This document shows positions 44,097 to 63,885 of a DNA stretch of 64,000 nt, piece after piece. A program made the translations under genes and the position numbers. Origin of the DNA: Glandiceps talaboti (lineage: Eukaryota > Hemichordata > Enteropneusta > Spengelidae); NCBI RefSeq assembly GCF_964340395.1, contig NC_135565.1, positions 15,431,709 through 15,495,708 of the forward strand. The letters are read 5' to 3'. How positions within the stretch are numbered: position 1 is the first letter of the stretch; every line of letters begins with the position of its first letter. Under the pieces are notes generated by a model, which ran no database searches, was not told where the DNA came from, and saw nothing but the letters and a program-made list of their open reading frames with translations.

Positions 44097-45491
44097 CTAC
44101 ACTATGTTCTCATCATTCAGAAACTTCAGACATTTCAGCAGCCACATCCTTGCATCATTCATCATTTGAGTTGGATAATGTGATTGTATGAAGCTGCATA
44201 CATCAAGTAAGGCTTGGTATCTCACTCTCACATCAAAGTGTAAAGCATGCTGTAGTTTCCTCAGACAGATCGGACACAGAAACAATGGCTGTGACATTGC
44301 TTCTTCCACAGAACCACTTTCATTCATAGCACAATCAAAGTAGACACAGTGTGCTAGACCAAACACATGACAAGTTTCATGACTCATCACCTGTAAAAAC
44401 AACAAAATAAAGATTAATATATATATACAAAATGAAGATATATATATATATATACACATGTGTACACGAATAGAAACCACTGGTCATGGTACAAGAACTA
44501 AAAATATAATATATAAATTGTGTACCTTGATGAGTCTCCATAAAATTTCTCCATCAATTGCATTGATACCTGGATCATCATCCCCCTTGTTGCCTTGGTA
44601 ACTCTTTGGTTCATAACGACCAAAACTAAAAACAGCTGAACGGTGTTTGTACGATGCTTCTCCAAGAACAAAATTTAATTCTTCACACGGATACAGGTCA
44701 GTCCAGGAAAGACCCACAACAAGATCATTCTTTACAGAATGTTTCACAAACTTTTTAAGTTTTGAATTCAAGTCTGTCACGAGTACTTGTTTTTGTCCTG
44801 TCACGTGATGGTATCGTGACGTACAACCTAACGTGTCTATGTTAATTTCTTCCTGTAATTCAACTTTCATACCGAGGAAGAATGCAGCTGCAAATTCATG
44901 TAACAAGTGCAACAAAGACTTCGTTCCAATGTTAAAATCCCTGATGTGGTTTGGAAATTCACCAAGAGGTTGAAGAAAGAGTGTTTTCATGCGTCTCTTG
45001 CGAAATAAATTAAAAGTAAACAAGGAATCCATCTCCATGACGACTTTCCATTGAGGAAACGACTGCCTCCCGAGCCTCGGAATTTGACTTTTGACCGAAA
45101 ATAGTTTGTCTATTTGTATTGCTTGAATTTCAATGGGGTCATTTCCTGGCCATTCATTTCCAGTTCGAATTCTTTTCGCTGTAGTCTCGAGAACTTCGAG
45201 ACAAACTTCGGATACTAGGAATAGTTTCTTGACTTGTTTGTCAAATTTTCTGATATCACCAATAAGAACTCTCACTCGACGTGCTCGTGGTGTTTTCCTC
45301 ATTATACTGATATATTTCACTATCATCGACAACAGACACAAGAATGTAGCACAGGTTACGAAATAATCAGTCGTATAGTCTGTTATGTAGGTTGGTGGCC
45401 AAGGGAAGGGAGGCCGAGCGTGCATATGGTTCGAACTCCTACTTCTCCACTGGCTATGGTTGTTCCAAGGAGTTTCCTCCATGGTTGTCAT
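44097..45491 (-). CDS. AMZ-like: Archaemetzincin-type zinc metalloprotease (two exons)
   Basis: Exon 1 is 45491-44526 and exon 2 is 44390-44097, joined in phase 0 (donor GTACAC, acceptor TTTTTACAG), giving 419 residues; vertebrate AMZ2 and AMZ1 are about 360 and 500. Exon 2 opens directly at the active site HETCHVFGLAH (HExxHxxGxxH, three zinc His and the catalytic Glu), followed by the second zinc-site cysteines in the order C, then CAMN, then CPICLRKLQ, which define archaemetzincins. Exon 1 has LQPLGEFPNHI, the WTDLYP motif and the FSFGRYEP motif also conserved in the family. Unusually, residues about 43-64 (YFVTCATFLCLLSMIVKYIS) form a likely membrane anchor, while known AMZ proteins are soluble; a downstream Met (MRKTPRARR) would give the soluble form. 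The gene is divergent from the next gene. Confidence 0.9.
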
Positions 45492-45959
45492 CTAGCATAC
45501 GCGACTTTGAGTTCATCTCGATCGGGTCACGCCATGCCACCACCGTACCGAGTGCAATGAAGTGATAGAAGTGTGTGTACATAAACTCTTCACTTCCGTA
45601 AACATAAACGAACTGTATGATGGGAAGAAGAACAAAATTTGGCTGTATTTTTTCTTATAAATACACACATAATGAACGAGATATTAGTCAGGATGAGGTC
45701 GCAAATATTTATAATAAATTGATTTGTCATATATTATGGTTAGACAGAAACTGATGTAAGCGCTACACTTTACATGGTTCAAAGGTCACTTTGCTGGCCA
45801 AAGTTCACCCAAGTGATAAAAAGTTCATTCACACCCTGATTCACACGATATCTACAGACTACAGCTGTAAAACTCGCCAAGGTGTCAGCCTGCCTATACT
45901 GTAGGCTCACGATTGACGTGATTTTTATTTGGACGTTAGATCTTTGACAAGTGCGAAAA
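45492..45959. promoter_or_regulatory. Divergent intergenic promoter region
   Basis: Only 468 bases separate the start codons of the archaemetzincin (minus) and the nine-exon gene (plus), so both promoters should lie here. No TATA box or other element stands out; that is usual for bidirectional housekeeping promoters. Confidence 0.55.
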
Positions 45960-53366
<7,407 letters not shown>

Positions 53367-56300
53367 ATTCTGAGCGGACCATTTAACCAGGTGTACATGA
53401 AATCACCTGGCAAGAGTTACAGTGACCAATCATGTATCAGAATTCTATATGACAGATATCAGAAGAAATATGTAAATTTTGTGAACATTCAATGAAACTA
53501 CATAATGGAGCAACTTTTTTACGGGGGATAGAATGTCAATTTGAGGTTGACTTTTATGTAATTTGACACGTAGTTTAACTTTGGAGTCCGACAACCAACA
53601 CAAACATGGAGTAATTATAATACTGCATATTTTATATATTCTTTTATATGAGACACATAATATTATTGCAGTGGAAAGCATGCTATCGGCAAAGTAAGAT
53701 AGACACAAACTGAAACTATTGAGTAGCTGTGCCTTGGTTATGTGGATATAATCATTGTGTAAGTGTCAACACTGAATAAGGTTGACTGGCTACTTGAGGA
53801 AAACATTGATATCAAAAACACCACCCTAGTGTGAGTGTAACTATTAAAACTAATGTTGTATGTGGTAGATTACACAAGTGGATGATAGCAGTGTCTTGGT
53901 TATGTGGATATAATCACCTTGTAATCAAGATATTGTACTGACACACTGAATGAGCTTGAATGTGCAGCCACTGAGAACGTCTTGCTAACAGAGATGCCAC
54001 CCTACTGTGAGTGTAATTACATCAATTCAAGTGACAGTATATATCAACCTATTGCAATAACAGTTTGTGTCTGTGTTAGCTGGCAGATAGTTGACTTTCC
54101 ACTGTTGTATCTTGGAGTAACAATAAAAATAATAAATAATATAAAACTCATTTTACATTCAATTTGGAACATAGCAGGTGATTTTTATGTTTTATTGAAT
54201 TTGTTTTCAAACTGTATCAAGATTAATTTCCTGCTTGAATTTTCTAAGATTTTATGGATGACTATATTGGAATATATAAAGGCATATATGTTTTTAGTTT
54301 GGTGTAATTGTAAAAAATTTGGTTATGTAAAATTTCTATGTAGACAGTCAAACTTGTCTGATACCAGTTAATACTGTGCTATTATTCTTTGACTATTTTA
54401 CAAGAGTAAATGATATAATTGAGAGTAGACATCTAGATCTTAAGGGCCATTTATACATCATCTAGACGAAGATATGTCATTTTGCTCCATCCTCAGCGGT
54501 CTTGCTCTACATGGGGGTTGGCCTATGAATGAGGGTACCCATCATATGATGTACGGTACCTTGCAGATTAAAACCATCAGGCTTCATTGTGTTAACAGCA
54601 GAACATTTCCCCTTTTCTATAAGAGTGGAAAAATTATTTTGATTTACACAAATAAGTAAATGGGAATTTGCTGTTAAGTTATGTTTAAGTTGAATACCAC
54701 TGTTGTCTTCAGGAATATTTATGTATTACTGACTGTTAATGGGTGCTATATTGACATGTTTTCAACTGTAAATTTCTGAACAATGTAATGACATGAGCTA
54801 TTTATCATATTTGATAGTATGGACCAGACGTTTTCCCTTTTCATAAAATTACTTTGTATGGTCTAGTGCTTGAGTACTTTGCCTACAACATAGTTTTATG
54901 TTTTGGGAATGTAGCATTGAACAATGAACTAAATAAGAACATTACTATATTTGGTATGTGATGAAAAGTCAGCATTTTACCATATTTGGTTGCATTTAAC
55001 AAAGTCAGAATATTACCATATTTGGTATGTGATGAAAAGTAAGCAGTTTACCATATTTGGACATGGTACACTGACAAAAGTTAGTAGATTACTAATTCTG
55101 GAATCTTAACGAATGCAGATCAAAACAGTGGCATATTAAGGCAAATTAGCCCAATAAATGGTAGTGAATTACCATATTTGGGCATGCTCTAATAAACAGT
55201 AGTGGATATACCATATTTGGGCATTTTAGACCAATAAATAATCATATTTGGGCATGTTGGGCCACAATTTAGCTGACGGTTACCATATTTGGGCATGTTG
55301 AATGAAGAAATGGTGGAATGCCATATTTGGGGATGTTGAACTAATAAATAACAGTGGATTACCATATTTGGTCATGTTGAACCAATAAATAGTGGATTAC
55401 CATATTTGGGCATATTTGAAAACAATTATATGACATGGATTAGACATAATATTACACATCTTGAAAAGAAGTGTCTCGCATGAATTATTGAGTCAGCAAA
55501 TAGTCATGTACATTTCTTTAAGATTAGTTAACAAAAAACTAACTTTTAATTAAATAAAAAACATGACAATTATCTTGAAGTTTGATAATATTTATTATCT
55601 TTATTATTCCCACCACCACAAGAGTAACATTACTCTCAAACACTGTAATTCTCAAATTACTGCCTTGTTTCCGTGGTGACATGACGTTACATCACTTGGA
55701 TGTGTATTTGCACAAACGTCTCTCATAAAATTAAGGTGTTAATTTGCTTTTACACCATAGTAAAACTTTTCGTTTTAAAAAAGTCAAATGAATGATTGAC
55801 AGGAGGCTTAGTAATCACTTCAGCATTCCTCCATTTACTCATGCTCACATTATTTTCTGAAACCATATTCAGTCTTAATATGTTCTCGTCCAATATGGGT
55901 TGATTTCTTTGCAAGGTCAAAGGTCAACCATTGTGATTCATGCACTACAGGTAACATCTAATATGGTTCAATTTAAAAGCATAAACTAAAATTATGGATT
56001 GCAAACTCAGCAGCTCACTCCAAAATCTCTTTACTATTATTGTTCACAAATATTTAAATGTGCAGGAACTTATTGGTATGAAACTGTGTGAAAATGAAAT
56101 GAAAATGACATGAGCCTGGAAAAAGATTTTGTACATATATTAAAGGACCATTAATCTGAATACATATATGTGAGGATCAGTAATCTGAATAAATAATTAA
56201 GGACCATGATGTTGAAGGACTCCCTCTAGTGTTGGAGGACCAACTTCAGTGTTTTCATTGACGGGTGAAACGGGTGTTGACCCCTCGTCATTTCTTTTTT

Positions 56301-57060
56301 GCTACAGTCACTGTCACTGTCAACCAGTAACTGATCACATTAACTGAACTCATCATGAATTGTTTTATCTTTTCTGAATCAATGCAACTAATTATTCACC
56401 AAAAGTCTGCAGCCAGGATGAATGAAAATAATGTCTGATTTAAATTGTCGTTTTTGTAATCATGATTTCAATTCTTGGATAATTAATTTTATTGTAGCGA
56501 GTATTTGATACTTGATTGCTTTCACATCTTTGTTATCTGCACTGTGGTAACAGAGAAGGGAAATTTGATAAAACTTAGTTTCACAATCATAATGGATAAG
56601 AACGCAAATAAAGAGTCCAGTGGCACATTACAGATTTGACCAACTTACAATGTGTAGACATGAACCTTGGTGTTGTGAGCCTATTGTGCAAGATTTGACC
56701 AATTTTATACATTCCTTCACAAAAATACTGATGTGTAATTTTAGAGTTGTACAATTCATGCAATTATTTCAAAGAAATTATCTGGATTGATCTTCAATGT
56801 ATGCGAGTTGCATTTTTTAACACATCGTTCAGTACCTTTCACACCCGTTTTGAATAGAAAAGTCCACATCTACAATAGGCTCATACCAAGTAAACAACAG
56901 AGTTGGGGGGAATTAAAAGGCGAGATATTTGGCTGCTGAAGTTTGCAAGACCCTTATATAAACCCTTCCATCCCTATTTTTAACATGTTATCTGCATCTA
57001 TAGAAAAGCTGGACTATTCCAAAGTCAGCATGATAGGGTTAGAAGGGTTCATTACAAATG
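53367..57060. other. Convergent intergenic region
   Basis: Contains the 3' untranslated regions of the nine-exon gene and of the TTC17-like gene. A plus-strand AATAAA-type signal lies near 54120. No additional gene is supported. The only notable content is the CArG-bearing minisatellite at 54950-55410. Confidence 0.6.
54950..55410. repeat. Minisatellite carrying nine CArG boxes
   Basis: A degenerate repeat of roughly 35-60 bases with the core ACCATATTTGGGCATG and flanks such as CCAATAAATAGTGGATT. The 10-mer CCATATTTGG, a perfect CC(A/T)6GG, starts at 54980, 55016, 55051, 55172, 55211, 55283, 55321, 55362 and 55400; near-matches are at about 54954 and 55242. CArG boxes bind SRF/MADS factors, but whether this cluster is used cannot be told from sequence. 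Confidence 0.85.
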
Positions 57061-57516
57061 TTATTTCTTGATTCTATTATTGTAGTGCTGTAGTAAGTAA
57101 CACTGAATGGTATGAAGCCTTTCCAATGCTGGCTGGAACTCATTCTGTAGTTTAAGTGTGGCCTCGTAATATTGTAATGCATTCACATAGTCACCCTGTA
57201 AATAAATTAATACAATATTATTTTAGTTTTTATGATGAGATAATCTACACAACAACCAATGTCACTGTTAGTTATGCCACTAAACTTTTTTAAAGAGTGA
57301 TCAGTGGGCGTTTGTCATCTTTCGATAATCTCTCTCTCTCTCTGTCTATTCATCTCCTTCTCACCTACAATGTATGCTGACTGTTTGTGTGTAAATTTGT
57401 CTGTCTGTCTGTCTATCTATCCATCAGTCTGTCTGTCCATCCACCCACCACCCACCCAGCCATCTGCCCGTCTACCTACCCACCCATCCATCTATCCATT
57501 AACTACCTATCTTTTA

Positions 57517-57560
<44 letters not shown>

Positions 57561-60500
57561 TCTATCACTATGTATCTAGCTATCCGAGTTTCTGTCTATT
57601 CTTTATATGACTCTCTTACTCTGTTACCCAATCTGTGTCTGTTTCTGGTTTTCTGTCTGTGTTTGTCTCTGACACCTCCCCCTCCCAAGACTCCCTTACC
57701 TCCAGGTTATAAGAATACCTACCATAGAGGAGAACACATTAGCCATGGTGAAGTGATTGACAACCAGGTTTGGTGAGATTTCTAATGCCATTTTAGTGAC
57801 AACCAGGGCGTCGTCATAGAGACCAGCTCTGTGAAAGATGTTGGCCATGCTGATCAGGGCAATGTCCTGCAAACAACAAAAATAATACTCAAATATGCTT
57901 AGTTGAATCTCTAACCGCAAGTCTGAAAATTACAAGACGAATTTTTGTCTATGACAGTCCATATCGCTTTCTTTCATTGGTCTACATGTAGGTGAGACGA
58001 AAAAGTGTAGTCTAATACAGTCTGTACCATCACACTTAAACTGTCGTTGGTCACTGGGAGAAGAAAAATGTTGTCTGATACAGTCTGTAACACTTACATG
58101 TACTGTACTTCGAAATTTCATTGGTTGTTGGGAGAAGGAAAAAGCTTGTCAAATATACTATGTATCACTACCTTTCATTGGTCAATGAGAGAAGAGAAAT
58201 GCTTGTCTAATTTAATATGTATCACTTGCTTTCATTGGTCTTGGGGAGAAGAAAGGTGCTTGAATGTCTAATATAGTCTCTATCACTTACTTTCATTGGT
58301 CTAGGGGAGAAGAAAAGAGCTTGTCGGAGACAGTCCAAAGCTTTTTCAGCCTCTCCTTCTACTCTCCAGTACAAAGCTGCCATATTGGACAACACCCATG
58401 ACGATTGGTTGGATGCCATGGCATGTGTGATACGGGTGCCTATTGCATCATGGGATTCCGATGTCCCACCAAGTGTCTCTAGTACCTGTCAATACAATAA
58501 CAATATATGTATCATTCAAATAACATCAACTGTTTCTGGTATTGAAAGAGTGGCAAATTTGATTGACAGTCATTTTAGTAAAACAAGGTACCTTCAAGAA
58601 ATTACTACTAACTATATAAAAGCTAGGCTCAAAAGCTCACAATGAAGGGTGTTTTCAGAGGGGAAACTCTACAGTTGAGTCAATTTTAAAGATACAAGAG
58701 TGAATGTTCATGGACTCTGTGTTCACAGTTACTAATGAAAATTTCAACTTGCTGTCTAAAGATTTCTTGGAAGTGAACCCCAAATTTTCACTGATGTCTT
58801 GTCAGCATCATCAGGGGTGTATTACAATAGGTTGGTGTCACATGTCAAGTGTACTTGTAATACATCCCTTACAATGCTGACGAGATGTCTATAACAATTG
58901 GGATTTGCTTGCAAGAAATGTTTTGACTCTGTGAGTTGGGATTTTCATTTTAGTAGTTTTAATAATGTTGAGTAAACTTTAGACAAAGTAGTGATCTTGG
59001 TTTGTAGACTACACACTTTAGACAAAGTAGTGATCTTGGTTGTAGACTACACACTTTAGACAAAGTAGTGATCTTAGTTGTAGACTACACACTTTAGACA
59101 AAGTAGTGATCTTGGTTGTAGACTACACACTATAGACAAAGTAGGGATCTTCGTTGTTGACTACACACTATAGACAAAGTAGGGATCTTGGTTGTTGACT
59201 ACACACTATAGACAAAGTACTGAGCTTGGTTGTAGACTACACACTATAGACAAAGTACTGAGCTTGGTTGTAGAATACACACTTCAGACAAAGTAGGGAT
59301 CTTGGTTGTAGACTAAAGTTATAACACAAACCTCTTTTAAACCTTGTTCAGCGGAGTACTCAATCTTATCTCTCTCAGCTAGTCCTTTGAGATGGTCCAA
59401 TGTAAACAGACTAGGTCCCAAAGTTGTCTCACAGAATGGTTCAAACATTGTACCATCCAGGACTGACTCAAAATTGATGTGTTCATGTAAGCTGAAATAA
59501 TAACATAATATCATGTAAGCTGAAATAATAACATAATATCATGTAAGCTGAAATAATAACATAATATCATGTAAGATTATTTCAAAATATATGCATGTAC
59601 TGTACATAAACTGAAATTATGATGCATTACTGCAGAAAGCCAGCATCAGCTAACTGTAATAGACACAAACTAAAACTATTGTTGAGTTCTAAAATTTAAA
59701 CCGATACATACAGTATACTTTGATAAGTTGAGAGCTTTGACTGCAAACTGTCAATCTTGTTCACTCATGATAGATGGTGCTGTTTATAACGATCAAATCA
59801 CAAAGTGAAAAAATAATGAAAACTGTTCGATGTGCTAGATTACACAAGTAGTTGATAGCAGTGCTAAATGGTTATGCGGATTGTGATTAAGATTGTGTAA
59901 ACACTAAAGGTTCCTCAAAAAGTAAACATGGAAGTGTAAACATGACTTACTTGACATCTTTAGCAGTCACTGACAACCAAGTACTGGTGAATCCTTTCAG
60001 GTTGGCCTTCTTGATGTCTTTACATTCATCCATACTTAGCCATGGTACTATTGCTGTCTCTATCAACGTAGGGACAACTGAAAACAAACCCATCATATAA
60101 CAATGTTAAACTGTCTAGCTACATCATAATTGAAAACACTGACAAAATGTCTGGGCACTAACACAGAAGTGATCATAGACTGTTACCAGTGTTCCCTCTA
60201 GACCAATTTGATGCACCACTGATGCGTGCAATTTCTAGTGACATACCAAAAATTTCTCATTCCCTATCTCTTACTATGTGGTGACTCACAAGAAATGCCA
60301 GTTTTTCTCATTTTGACTCACAAAAATACCGCCAATGGCGTTGTAGCACAACTGTAGTTTTTAAAAATGCTTATCCATATGCTAGTCTATGCTAACAATA
60401 GGTGTTTATTTGCTGAATAACTATCCAGTTGCCTATCCAACCATGTTGCTATCTTTACGATAAATGCTATCATTTGGCTGTTGCTATTGGCGTGGTCATG

Positions 60501-61643
60501 TTGTTAGATATATTTGCATACATTTGTGTATGTTTTTGTTCACTTGTGTATGAATTCCTGATATTGTCTTTGCAATATACGTGATCATTTGGCTGTTGCT
60601 ATGGGCGTGGTCTTGTTGCTAGGAAAATTTACATACATTTTTTGAATGTTTATTCAATTGTCTATTAAACCCTGTTGTTATCTTTGTGAAATACACCACC
60701 GTTTGGCTGTTGCTATGGGCGTGGTCATGGTTACTAGGATATTTGCATACATTTTTTGAATGTTTATTCATCTGTCTTTCTATTCCTGTTGTTATCTTTG
60801 CAATATACGTGATTATTTGGCTGTTGTTATGGGCGTGGTCTTGTTGCTATGCAAATTTACATACATTTTTTGGATGTTTATTCAATTATCTATTAAACCC
60901 TGTTGTTATCTTTGTGAAATACACCATCGTTTGGCTGTTGCTATGGGCGTGGTCATGGTTGCTAGGGTATTTGCATACATTTTTTGAATGTTTACTCGCT
61001 TACCAGATGATGTTCTTATTTGACCAAAATATACTGCCATTTGGTTGTTGCTAAGGGCGTGGTCATGGTCGCTAGGGCCAATTTTGTCAAAATGTTTTTA
61101 AGAAAATCTGCAGAATAACAGTTTCAGAAACATCTCGCCAAGTTTCAGACTAATTGACCAAGTACTTTTTGAGATATAAGTTTTTGACCAAAAATGAACA
61201 TTTTTACACCTAATTTGCATATCACTCATGGAATCATGGTAAGCTTAATATTTCTTCGTCCATACATCCCTAGATACATTCCCATTAAATTTCAGCCCAA
61301 TCTGCTCAGTAGTTTTAGAATTATAGATTTTTAACCAAAAAGACACATTTTTAGCCCTAATTTGCATATCACTGATGGAATCATCCCGTCATGAACAAAT
61401 CTTACTTTACACCACCTTAAGAATGTTCCCACCAAATTTCGCACCAATCTGCCCAGTAGTTTCTGAGTTTAAGTTTTTTGACCAAAAATCACATTTTTTT
61501 ACCCAAATCACACACCTGTGATGCGATTATTTTGATTTGAACAATTTCCCAACTAGACACCCAAAGTAATGGACCCACCAAATATCGTGGCAATCGGTTC
61601 AGCGGTTTTTGACTTTAAGTTGTTTACACACACACACACACAT

Positions 61644-61678
<35 letters not shown>

Positions 61679-63885
61679 GACAGACGCCGGGCGATCCCTA
61701 TAGCACTACTGAACAAGTTCAGTTGTGCTAAAAACAAAATTTGGCTATCACTAGAGGGCAAAAGACCAAAATTCCAGTGGTTGGACAAAACAAACTATTA
61801 AATACTGCTACGGTGGCAACCAACTTCAATCTGTGGTCCACAATGTCCACAGCAGGCGCTATTCATATCTGATGTTCTACAGTACACTGAGTGATCTAGA
61901 GTTCTTAGAATTTGTGGTCAGAGTTGGTCCACCAATGTCTATAGAGGGCACTATTCATATCTGATGTTCTACACAGAGTTACCTAAACTCACCCTCTAAT
62001 TGGTGAGTTCCTGGAATCTGTGGTCCAGTCAGAGTTGGTGCACCCGGGTCCGATTTATTTTCTCCATTGTTCTTTGCAGTATCTCTGTCATTACTTTCAT
62101 TACCATTACCATCATCATCATTGTCTCCGTTGGTAGTCGTGGTAACTTGTCTTGTCTTGGTAGTAGATGTTGATTTTAGATTAACAGTCACCTGCAATAC
62201 AATGTACAAGTGAACATTTAACAGCCATTCTTAGCAATTTCTTTTCCAATGTCTCAACAGAACTCCAACCAGCCCCCACCCATCCACCCTCTAAGGTTTA
62301 TACAGCCACTCTCTACTGAATTAATTTCTTTCTCCGTCTCATTACAACCCCCCCTCCCCCCTACCCACCTCAAGTCTACTGGTCTTATGCCCCTCTTACC
62401 AATTTCTTTCCCTCTGTTTCACTAGACTTCAGGTTGACAACACGTTGCTCCTCGCTCAACGCCTTAGCAACAGGTGCAAGTAACTCCAGACTATCTTCAA
62501 TCTCATCCTCCAGATCTTGCAACTCTGCTTCGTCTATCTCAATAATTTCTACGGCGTCTACTTTACATTGCTGAGATGGGGGCCCGGAATGACACTGAAA
62601 TGACTTGTTTTCTTCCGAGTTGCCACAAGATGAACACTTCTTCCCACAAGTCTTTGCATGTTGTTCCATAGATCCACATATATCCCTAGCTGGTGGGGAA
62701 CTACATGTAGTTGTACAAACGCTAGCGCAGTTACCCTCTTCTGCTGAGTTCACCTTCCGTTGTCTTGTCTCCACCTGACACTGCTCGACTCCCTGTAGGT
62801 GGTGACAGACGATACGTTTCTCTGTCTGGCTACTGCTACTGCTTCTAGACGCTCTGTCTGGTTTAGAGCACATGGCTGTATCACTGGTATCATCGTTGCT
62901 GGTCTTAGCAGCACAGTGATACTTCTCATGACATTTCAGAGTTTGTAGAGTTTTCAACGCCTGCTTGTAGTCTGGGTTGATATCTAATGCTACCATGTAT
63001 TCATGGGCTGCACCACTGTAGTTACCAAGGGAGGCTAATGCATTGCCAAACGTGAAATGAGTAACTGCCTGGAAACAAAAAACATACCAGTTGTAAACTG
63101 AATGCCTATTACTACTGACTGGGCACTATCCATTCACAATTCAATACTCTGTCACTGATTGGATAATAGCCTAATGCTGTTTAATACAGTGATGCTAATA
63201 GGTAACTTGCAATCCAGACTGAGCATGCTCAGATGCAAAGGACTATAGGATTATCTGTAGTTATTGTAATACCGAATCTGGAGCTACCGATGAAATTAAC
63301 CTCCCACAATGGTCAGGGTAACTATGAATTGATTATTTGTGGTTACAAACAATGTTACAATATTGCTTACAATACTAATTAATTAGCATTTATTATCCAA
63401 TTTCCCATGATGCAACATTCAACACGGCGGGTTTGCAAGTTCCCTATTGGACAGTATTCATCTGTAATTTGATACCCTGTCACTCATTGGACAATAACTT
63501 ACAGTGGAATACTTAATTTTTCAAGTGATTTGGTTTTCACTAGAAAGCATAATTACAGATTCTACTTTGATTTACTGTCACTATGATACTGTAAATATCC
63601 TATATATCACCATAGATGGCGCTATTTACTGGTACAACAATACTGTACAAATCTACCCACCTCCTTATTGTTCACTCTCAGTGCTTTCTTCAATAACAGA
63701 CTTGCATCTTTATGGTTTCCCACTCTCTGCATGATGTTGGCCATGTTTACATAGATGATATCTAAGTAGTCATCAGGTGTGAAGTGTACGGCTCTACGCA
63801 GACACTCTATACCATGGTAATTATTACCAATCACTCTCCAGTATAAACCAGCCAAGTTATACAATATCCACTTAGATTTGTTGTT
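57061..63885 (-). CDS. TTC17: TTC17-like TPR protein, C-terminal exons (5' partial)
   Basis: Eight exons in transcription order: 63885-63661, 63068-62400, 62191-61993, 60077-59951, 59491-59332, 58485-58291, 57866-57723, 57195-57061, all GT-AG and in consistent phase; the stop is at 57063-57061. The gene continues beyond the right edge. Diagnostic text includes WILYNLAGLYWRVIGNNYHG, NMANIMQRVGNHKDASLLL, SWVLSNMAALYWRVEGEAEK, CLRQALFFSP and NHFTMANVFSSM, which match TTC17 tetratricopeptide repeats. The 223-codon second exon holds a TPR (AVTHFTFGNALASLGNYSGA) and then a long low-complexity, cysteine-rich linker. TTC17 in vertebrates is implicated in actin polymerisation and ciliogenesis, probably as a TPR scaffold. 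Introns hold minisatellites and a repeat R3 copy. Confidence 0.92.
57400..57570. repeat. TCTG/TATC simple repeats
   Basis: Runs of CTGT, CCAT, CACC and TATC words in the last TTC17 intron. Long open frames rich in Ser, Leu, Cys and Tyr over it are artefacts. Confidence 0.9.
58977..59313. repeat. 39-bp minisatellite, about nine copies
   Basis: Unit: TAGACAAAGTAGTGATCTTG followed by GTTGTAGACTACACACTT. Copies diverge in blocks (AGTAGTGATC, then AGTAGGGATC, then AGTACTGAGC), which shows stepwise amplification. It ends about 20 bases before the TTC17 exon at 59332. Confidence 0.92.
59484..59575. repeat. Short tandem repeat covering an exon start
   Basis: The phrase CATGTAAGCTGAAATAATAA with CATAATAT is repeated four times; the first copy spans the acceptor of the TTC17 exon at 59491 (reverse strand TTATTTCAG|CTTACATG). 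The array therefore duplicates the 3' splice site two or three times upstream in the transcript. Confidence 0.88.
60440..61075. repeat. ~114-bp tandem repeat, about six copies
   Basis: TTTGGCTGTTGCTATGGGCG followed by TGGTC recurs at about 60474, 60590, 60703, 60817, 60930 and 61031, separated by CATACATTTTTTGAATGTTT-type sequence. A 122-residue frame (60686-61054) translating WLLLWAWSW three times is a by-product of the period being a multiple of three. Confidence 0.9.
61076..61735. repeat. Composite repeat with ATTTGCATATCA units and (CA)n end
   Basis: About three ~150-base units share CCTAATTTGCATATCACT, ATGGAATCAT, AAATTTC and CCCAATCTGC words; the block ends with GCAATCGGTTCAGCGG, a (CA)n run (61627-61672), CAGACAGACAGACG and GCACTACTGAACAAGTTCAG. 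It continues directly from the 114-bp array, so both may belong to one non-autonomous element in a TTC17 intron. Confidence 0.65.
63195..63450 (-). repeat. Interspersed repeat family R3, copy 3
   Basis: The reverse complement matches 18262-18520 in long ordered words (CTGAGCATGCTCAG, AAAGGACTAT, GTTTGCAAGT, CATGATGCAACATTCAACA). It lies in a TTC17 intron, independent of the segmental duplication. Confidence 0.7.

Noticed and set aside
43935-44183. 82-residue plus-strand frame
   Set aside because: Antisense to the end of the archaemetzincin exon 2 and without any recognisable motif.
57304-57776. Frames of 91 and 129 residues rich in Ser, Cys, Leu
   Set aside because: Simple repeats in a TTC17 intron, antisense to the gene.
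58977-59313. CRISPR-like regular repeat
   Set aside because: Units are contiguous with no unique spacers, and the genome is eukaryotic.
60686-61054. 122-residue frame resembling a membrane protein with three WLLLWAWSW segments
   Set aside because: The repetition follows the ~114-base tandem array (a multiple of three) inside a TTC17 intron; no start context or homology.
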